Shown here: positions 13,190 through 17,581 of the stretch, piece after piece
Layout: the number at the start of each line of letters is the position of its first letter
Numbering within the stretch: the stretch's first letter is position 1
Assembly: GCA_023446735.1 (NCBI GenBank)
Contig: JAEXPQ010000097.1
Location: 1-17,581, forward strand
DNA length: 17,581 nt
Source of the DNA: Verrucomicrobiota bacterium
GTDB taxonomy: Bacteria > Verrucomicrobiota > Verrucomicrobiia > Opitutales > Opitutaceae
Direction of reading: 5' to 3'
The notes under the pieces: generated by a model
Database searches by the model: none
Seen by the model: only the letters and a program-made list of their open reading frames with translations
Told to the model about the DNA's origin: nothing
Translations under genes and position numbers: made by a program

Positions 13190-13798
13190 ATGAATCTGCC
13201 GAATCTCATCACCCTCTCCCGCATTCCGCTGACCTTCGTGGTCGTGCTGTTGATCTACGGAGAGTGGACCGGAGCGGCCACGGCGGCGTTCGTGCTGTTC
13301 ATCGTCTGCGGCATCACCGATTGGCTCGACGGTCACCTGGCGCGCAAACACGGCGCGATCTCGAACTTCGGCATCTTCATGGACGCGCTCACCGACAAGA
13401 TCGCGGTGCTGGGCGTGCTGGTGGCGTTGACGGACGCCCGCCTTGTGCTGCCGCACTCGCGGATCATCCCGGTGCTCATGCTGCTGCTGATTCTCACCCG
13501 GGATTTCATGATCACCGGCATGCGGCTGATGGCGGCGAAGGAGGGCGTGGTCGTGGCGGCGGAGAAAGGCGGCAAATTCAAGACCATCCTGCAGATCGTC
13601 GCGATCAGTGCCCTGTTGCTCGTGCCGGCGGTGGAACGCGACCTCAACGCCTTCCTCCAGGCCGACCTTTCCCCCGTGCTGCCGTGGCTGCGCTGGTTCG
13701 CGTTCGGCACGTACGCGGTGGCGACGTTCCTCACAGTGGATTCGGGCGTGCGTTACGTCCTGAAATACCGGTATCTGTTCGCGGAGAAGAAGCCGTGA
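13190..13798 (+). CDS. pgsA: CDP-diacylglycerol-glycerol-3-phosphate 3-phosphatidyltransferase
   Basis: The 202-residue integral membrane protein has the full CDP-alcohol phosphotransferase motif D-x2-DG-x2-AR-x8-G-x3-D-x3-D at residues 44-69 (Asp44, Asp47, Gly48, Ala51, Arg52, Gly61, Asp65, Asp69). TRDFMITGMRL (103-113) and the GGKFKTILQIVAI segment (127-139) are typical of PgsA rather than of other family members. It makes phosphatidylglycerophosphate from CDP-diacylglycerol and glycerol-3-phosphate in the inner membrane. About six hydrophobic segments are visible. The ATG at 13190 (MNLPNLITLSRI) matches the family start; an in-frame ATG 42 nt upstream would add an unconserved Cys/His-containing leader and was not chosen. 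The stop overlaps the pgpA start as GTGA. Confidence 0.95.
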   Translation: MNLPNLITLSRIPLTFVVVLLIYGEWTGAATAAFVLFIVCGITDWLDGHLARKHGAISNFGIFMDALTDKIAVLGVLVALTDARLVLPHSRIIPVLMLLLILTRDFMITGMRLMAAKEGVVVAAEKGGKFKTILQIVAISALLLVPAVERDLNAFLQADLSPVLPWLRWFAFGTYAVATFLTVDSGVRYVLKYRYLFAEKKP

Positions 13799-14307
13799 CG
13801 CTGGCGCAACCGAATTGGGCCCGCCGCTGGTCGGACGGGTGGGTGGTGGGCTTGGCGACGCTCGGCCCCCTGGGCCGCGTTCCCTTCGCGCCCGGCACGT
13901 GGGGCTCGGCCGCGGGCGTGCTGTTCGTGGCGGTTCTGCTCACGCGGTTGCCCTCGGTCCTCCTGCTGGGGATTGCGCTGCTGCTTTCGTGGGCGGCGGT
14001 CGTCATCTGCGGCGAGGCGGAACGGCGCCTGGCGACGCGCGATCCGGGGTGCGTCATCCTCGACGAGTTCGTCGTGATGCCCCTGTGTTTCCTCGGCTGG
14101 CCGAAACTCGGCGCGATCGTGCCGGAGTGGCTGGTGTTTGCGCTCGGGTTCGCGGTCTTCCGCGTGCTCGATATCGCGAAGCCCTTTGGGATCCGCGGCC
14201 TCCAACATCTTCCGGGCGGCTGGGGCGTGGTGGCCGACGATTTCGCGGCGGCGCTTGGCACCTGCGCGTTGCTGCACATCGGCATCGGTTTCTACTCCGT
14301 GAGCTGA
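13795..14307 (+). CDS. pgpA: Phosphatidylglycerophosphatase A
   Basis: The 170-residue membrane protein shows the PgpA pattern: GRVPFAPGTWGSAAGVL (27-43), TRDPGCVILDEFVVMP (81-96), FRVLDIAKPFGIRGLQ (122-137) and GGWGVVADDFAAAL (141-154). The acidic residues in DEF and ADD are the presumed Mg2+ ligands. It dephosphorylates phosphatidylglycerophosphate to phosphatidylglycerol, the step directly after PgsA. I assign a GTG start at 13795-13797 because it overlaps the pgsA TGA as GTGA and leaves a GGAG about 9 nt upstream, the only plausible Shine-Dalgarno noted at a gene start in this window. Operon with pgsA is very likely; no terminator was found after it. Confidence 0.94.
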   Translation: MTLAQPNWARRWSDGWVVGLATLGPLGRVPFAPGTWGSAAGVLFVAVLLTRLPSVLLLGIALLLSWAAVVICGEAERRLATRDPGCVILDEFVVMPLCFLGWPKLGAIVPEWLVFALGFAVFRVLDIAKPFGIRGLQHLPGGWGVVADDFAAALGTCALLHIGIGFYSVS

Positions 14308-14455
14308 GCGGTTCCGGCGCCGGCTCGCGGGCCGCGGTGCTGCCCCCCACACCCGACCGACCCGCGCCGCCGGTTCACAAGCGGGACGGGCGCCGTACGC
14401 ACGTTAGCACGGACCGGGCCTTGCCGGACGCCGGTCGGCGCCCAGCTTCCGATTT

Positions 14456-14492
14456 GAGCGCACGGCGCGGGGCCGGTCCCGTCGGTGCGCTC
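14456..14492. repeat. Long inverted repeat upstream of the beta-helix gene
   Basis: GAGCGCAC (14456-14463) and its exact reverse complement GTGCGCTC (14485-14492) enclose a GC-rich loop that can form a small inner stem. It lies 67 nt before the beta-helix start and about 150 nt after pgpA. A run of A follows on the plus strand rather than T, so it does not look like a standard terminator; a leader hairpin or operator is possible. The rest of the 251-bp gap (14308-14558) shows nothing I recognise. Confidence 0.35.
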
Positions 14493-14558
14493 GTATCAAA
14501 AACCATCCTACCAACCAGAGCCATCCCGGCCTTCGCATCGGCGCGAGGCACTCCCCTG

Positions 14559-16373
14559 ATGAATCTCCACTCTTCCCTGCATCCTGCACGCGCGGCGTTC
14601 GGAGCCTTGCTCCTCTCCTTGGCCGCGGTCGCCTTCGCCGCTCCTTCGGGCGGTCCTTACGGTCCGCAAGCCCGGCGCTATGAGCTGCCGACCGGCGCCG
14701 CCAAGGTGTATTTTGTTGCTCCTGACGGCCGTGCCGAGGCCGACGGCGCCTCGCTGGCGACCCCGACCACGCTCGGTTCCGCGCTCGCCCGCGTGACCTC
14801 CGGCGATGCCGTGGTCCTGCGGGGCGGCGTCTACCGGACGGGCAACCTGGTGCTCAACCAGGGCATTGTCCTCCAGCCCTACGCCGACGAGCGGCCCGTC
14901 ATCAAGGGCACCGAGGTCGCGAAGGATTGGGTGTCGCTGCGCAACGGCTTGTGGCGCACCCCGTGGACGAAGCTCTTCCCCGCGCGGCCGGCCGACTGGT
15001 GGCGACGGGATCGCGAGGGCATGCGGACGCCGCTGCACCGCTTCAACAACGACATGGTGTTCGTCGACGGGAAACCGCTCCAGTCCGCGGGTTGGGAGGG
15101 CGAGGTCGGACCGGGTTCCTTCTTCATCGATTACGAGAACGGGCAGGTCTACATCGGGATCGATCCGGCGCAGCACCTGGTCGAGATCACCGCGTTCGAT
15201 GGTGCGCTCTCGCGGGTGACCGGCGAGGTGCACGGCAAAAAGTCCGATCGCAAAGGGTACACGATGCGCGGTCTGACGTTCACCCAGTACGCCTACCGCG
15301 CCCTCGAGGTCGAGGGCCATGAGCCGGAGGGGCCGGCCGATCCCGCGACGTTCGGCAAGGACGTCGTCGGCACGACGCTCGAGGATTGCGAGATCACGCA
15401 TTGCTCGCGCGTGGCCGGCTATTTCCGCGGCGACGGCTTCACGCTGCGCCGTTGCCGGGTGAGCGACACCAGCACCGAGGGCATCTACCTGTTGTCCGGC
15501 AGCGATTGCCTGCTCGAGAAGAACGTCTTCGCCCGCAACAACGTCGAGAAGATCACCGGCTATTACCCGGCCGCGGTGAAGATCTTCAACCAGACCCACC
15601 GCGTCGTCTGCCGCGACAATCTCGTGATGGAGCAGCCCGATTCGAACGGCATCTGGTACGATGTGGGCAATGTCGACGGCGTGTTCGTCGACAACTGGGT
15701 GCAGGACTGTCAGGACGGTTTCTTCTACGAGATCTCCCAGCGCGCGATCGTCGCCGGCAACGTGTTCGTGAACTGCGAGAACGGCGTGCGGTCCTTGAAC
15801 TCCTCCGAGGTCCGCGTCTACCACAACACGTTTGTCGACTCGCCCGCGACCTTCGAGCGCGACGGGCGCAGCGCCGTGGGCGACCACTTCGGCTGGCATC
15901 CCGCGACCGGTCCGGCCGTCGACCAGCGCGACCGCCATGTGCTCCTCGGCAACCTTTTCGTGGCGCGACCGGGTTACGCCAAGCCGCTGCTGCGGGCCGA
16001 GCAGGGTAAGGCGCTGGCCGGTCAGCTCACGCGCGCGCAGCTTTCCGCGGCGGACGACAACGTCTACATCCGCCTAGCGTCCGCCAACTGCGAGCCGCTC
16101 GTGCGCTGGGCGCCGGCGGAAGGCGAGGGGGCGGCGACGACCTTCGATTCGCCGGCCGCGCTGCGGGCGAAGTTTCCGCAGTTCGAGACCCGGAGCCGTT
16201 TCCTCGCGGATCTTGGCGGCCCGGTCTTCCGGAGCCTCGAGCTCGGCCACTTCGAGTTGGTCCGCGATCTCTCGGGACCGAAACCGGCTGCGGCGTTGCC
16301 GGAAGAAGCCGTGAAGCTCCTCGGCAAGACCGACACCTCCGCGGCGCCGGGAGCCTACCCACTCAGCCGTTGA
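14559..16373 (+). CDS. Secreted right-handed parallel beta-helix protein (DUF1565/pectate-lyase-like fold)
   Basis: The 604-residue protein starts with a signal peptide (core about 13-26, AFA then APSGG). The segment KVYFVAPDGRAEADGASLATP (49-69), followed by VTSGDAVVLRGGVYRTG and GIVLQPYADERPVIKG, is the opening of DUF1565 and lyase-like beta-helix proteins. From about 265 to 470 come rungs with short repeated strands (TTLEDCEITHCS, FTLRRCRVSDTS, CLLEKNVFARNN, VFVDNWVQDCQDG, AIVAGNVFVNCENG, VRVYHNTFVDS). Such folds mostly bind or cleave polysaccharides, often at cell-surface or extracellular sites; I see no assignable catalytic motif, so the activity is open. No glycan-degradation genes lie beside it. 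The start ATG (14559) was chosen by the signal peptide; a much longer upstream frame is pgpA shadow. It converges on the next gene. Confidence 0.85.
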   Translation: MNLHSSLHPARAAFGALLLSLAAVAFAAPSGGPYGPQARRYELPTGAAKVYFVAPDGRAEADGASLATPTTLGSALARVTSGDAVVLRGGVYRTGNLVLNQGIVLQPYADERPVIKGTEVAKDWVSLRNGLWRTPWTKLFPARPADWWRRDREGMRTPLHRFNNDMVFVDGKPLQSAGWEGEVGPGSFFIDYENGQVYIGIDPAQHLVEITAFDGALSRVTGEVHGKKSDRKGYTMRGLTFTQYAYRALEVEGHEPEGPADPATFGKDVVGTTLEDCEITHCSRVAGYFRGDGFTLRRCRVSDTSTEGIYLLSGSDCLLEKNVFARNNVEKITGYYPAAVKIFNQTHRVVCRDNLVMEQPDSNGIWYDVGNVDGVFVDNWVQDCQDGFFYEISQRAIVAGNVFVNCENGVRSLNSSEVRVYHNTFVDSPATFERDGRSAVGDHFGWHPATGPAVDQRDRHVLLGNLFVARPGYAKPLLRAEQGKALAGQLTRAQLSAADDNVYIRLASANCEPLVRWAPAEGEGAATTFDSPAALRAKFPQFETRSRFLADLGGPVFRSLELGHFELVRDLSGPKPAAALPEEAVKLLGKTDTSAAPGAYPLSR

Positions 16374-16393
16374 GGCGAGCCGTTCGAACGCGC

Positions 16394-16419
16394 GACCGGG
16401 GACGCCCGTCCCCACGGTC
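16394..16419. terminator. Hairpin between convergent genes (possible weak terminator)
   Basis: GGGGAC (16398-16403) pairs with GTCCCC (16408-16413) around a 4-base loop. The stem extends with GACC/GGTC after a 2-base bulge. It lies in the 68-bp gap between two convergent stop codons, where a terminator is expected, but no T-run follows on either strand. Confidence 0.35.
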
Positions 16420-16441
16420 GCCGAGCGGAGGCGGCACCCGC

Positions 16442-17581
16442 TCACCGAGCTGGTTCCGCCGTTGGCTGCGGCTCGCAGGTCAGGTTCTCGATCATGAAGC
16501 CGATCTTGCGCGAATCGCGCCCGAGTCGGCGCAGTCGGCCGGGATACTCGAAGGTGAGGCGTTGTGTGCCCGACTTCAGGGTACAGGGTAGGCGGACTTC
16601 ACGACGCTGACCGCCGACAAGATCGATCCGGCCGAGCTCGTGACCGTCGGCCCGGACGAGCAACCGGGCGTTGGCGACGCTGTTGACCGTGAAGCACAGT
16701 TCGCCGGCTCGGTCGGGACCGGACCAGAGCAGACCGACGGCCGCCTCGCGTCGCGCCCAGCGCCACACACGTCCGGGCGCTTGTTCGGCGGGCGACCAGT
16801 TGCCGAGGTCGACCAGCCCCGGCACTTCGGCGGCGGGAGGTCCCGCGAAGGGGTTCCACAGCGGGAGCAGGCTCGGATCATGGAGGTCGGGGACGAGGGC
16901 GGGAATCCGCGGTTCGAGACGGAAGACCGCGAGTTCGGCGGGACGATCGGTCGGGATCTCGACGGCGCCGAGGGCCGAGAGCTCCGCGATCAGGGATTCG
17001 AGCTTGGCGCGCGGCGGGCGGCGCGGCCCGCGGTCGGTGGGCGGCCGGCGCGGTGTGAACGCCGGCTCCGGTTCGTCCTCGTAGGCGCGGCGGTCGATCC
17101 AGAGGACGGAGAAGCCGGCTTCCTGAAGGCGCGCGACCATCGCGGTGGGAGCGAGGCGGGCAGTGGCGGCGGCCCAGTTGGTGGCGGCGCGGCCGCGCAT
17201 CCCACCGTAGGAGAGCCGCAGGGTTTCCGAGGCGAGGAACGGCCGGAAATGGTCGTAGTCGGGCATGGCGCGCATCCGACCGGCCTCAGGAAACGGGATG
17301 AACGGTAGTTGGAACACCATCGCATCTGGCCCGGCCACCCGCTGGAGCGCGGTGGCGGTGGCGCGGTCGGCGGCGAGTTGCGCGGCCGCGCGGGTGCGCG
17401 CTTTGGCGTGGTCGAACCAGGGCGTTTGCTCGGACCAGCCGGCCAAGCCGATGCCCGCGGCCAGGGCCGCGGTGATCCAGCGCTGCCGGGTGCGCGTGGC
17501 GCGGTGCAGCGCGCCGAAGAGGAAGAATAGCGCCCACAGCGAGAAGAAGACACCGATGCGGTTGCTTGCGCGGAACCAGTC
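16442..17581 (-). CDS. C-terminal part of a polytopic membrane protein (glycosyltransferase-C-like, family unresolved)
   Basis: The frame is open to the right edge, giving 379 residues of a protein whose N-terminus is missing. At the edge, RASNRIGVFFSLWALFFLFG looks like a late transmembrane helix, and ITAALAAGIGLAG a second. The motif DQTP-like SEQTPWFD then leads into an extracytoplasmic region with MVFQLPFIPFPEAGRMRAMP and DYDHFRPFLASETLRLSYGG. That region resembles the periplasmic half of large membrane proteins in the GT-C/sugar-translocase class, which I recall but cannot name precisely. The C-terminus (about 275-375 of the visible part) is beta-rich and sandwich-like (LCFTVNSVANARLLVRADG). 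An internal TTG (17446) is not the true start because conserved-looking sequence continues upstream. A role in surface-glycan assembly is a guess. Confidence 0.6.
   Translation of the reverse strand, partial: DWFRASNRIGVFFSLWALFFLFGALHRATRTRQRWITAALAAGIGLAGWSEQTPWFDHAKARTRAAAQLAADRATATALQRVAGPDAMVFQLPFIPFPEAGRMRAMPDYDHFRPFLASETLRLSYGGMRGRAATNWAAATARLAPTAMVARLQEAGFSVLWIDRRAYEDEPEPAFTPRRPPTDRGPRRPPRAKLESLIAELSALGAVEIPTDRPAELAVFRLEPRIPALVPDLHDPSLLPLWNPFAGPPAAEVPGLVDLGNWSPAEQAPGRVWRWARREAAVGLLWSGPDRAGELCFTVNSVANARLLVRADGHELGRIDLVGGQRREVRLPCTLKSGTQRLTFEYPGRLRRLGRDSRKIGFMIENLTCEPQPTAEPAR

Noticed and set aside
14508..15938. 476-residue minus-strand open frame antisense to the beta-helix gene
   Set aside because: No family features; the sense strand encodes a signal peptide and regular beta-helix rungs.
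1..17581. CRISPR arrays, tRNA or rRNA genes, insertion sequences, attachment sites
   Set aside because: No regularly spaced long repeats, cloverleaf-like segments, transposase motifs or flanking direct repeats were found on reading; the only register-locked repeats are the short heptamers.

Overview
The window is a high-GC (roughly two-thirds G+C or more by eye), densely coding bacterial chromosome segment. It carries LpxI (so an outer membrane with lipid A), a PgpH-type c-di-AMP hydrolase, a c-type-heme chemoreceptor and the order coaD / pyrH / frr / proB. Protein style, GC content and the near absence of Shine-Dalgarno sequences suggest a Verrucomicrobiota member, probably Opitutaceae-like. 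That is an inference from protein style; no 16S gene or other marker is present. I see no phage, insertion sequence, CRISPR array, tRNA or rRNA gene.

Layout. Bases 1-3625 (minus): lpxI, then the 7TM-HD phosphodiesterase gene pgpH, which overlaps ybeY; ybeY runs off the left edge. Bases 3626-4029 hold no gene. Bases 4030-4785 (plus): a secreted FKBP-type peptidyl-prolyl isomerase. It converges, across a bidirectional terminator, on a solitary minus-strand methyl-accepting chemotaxis protein whose sensor domain has a CxxCH heme motif. Bases 6756-9298 (minus): a compact four-gene operon encoding a double DUF2249 protein, a 12-helix heme-copper-oxidase-like membrane protein, a DUF59/MIP18 Fe-S assembly factor and a single DUF2249 protein. 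It has ATGA overlaps, a terminator, and an FNR/DNR-like box in front. Bases 9473-13064 (minus): proB, frr, pyrH and coaD, housekeeping genes separated by 0.2-0.3 kb gaps, three of which hold heptameric repeats. Bases 13190-14307 (plus): pgsA and pgpA, two successive steps of phosphatidylglycerol synthesis, coupled by a GTGA overlap. Bases 14559-16373 (plus): a secreted right-handed beta-helix protein. Bases 16442-17581 (minus): the C-terminal part of a polytopic membrane protein cut by the right edge.

How the genes fit together. Most of the window is envelope and core metabolism: lipid A (lpxI), phosphatidylglycerol (pgsA, pgpA), c-di-AMP turnover (pgpH), ribosome maturation and recycling (ybeY, frr), pyrimidine nucleotides (pyrH), CoA (coaD) and proline (proB). 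Two parts look like redox or nitric-oxide physiology: the heme-c chemoreceptor and the DUF2249 operon. The operon is the best candidate here for a poorly described system. Two further signals stand out: three clusters of a 7-bp repeat (consensus RAACNNN) around frr, and an almost complete lack of Shine-Dalgarno sites, with two promoters placed so that their mRNAs would be leaderless or nearly so.
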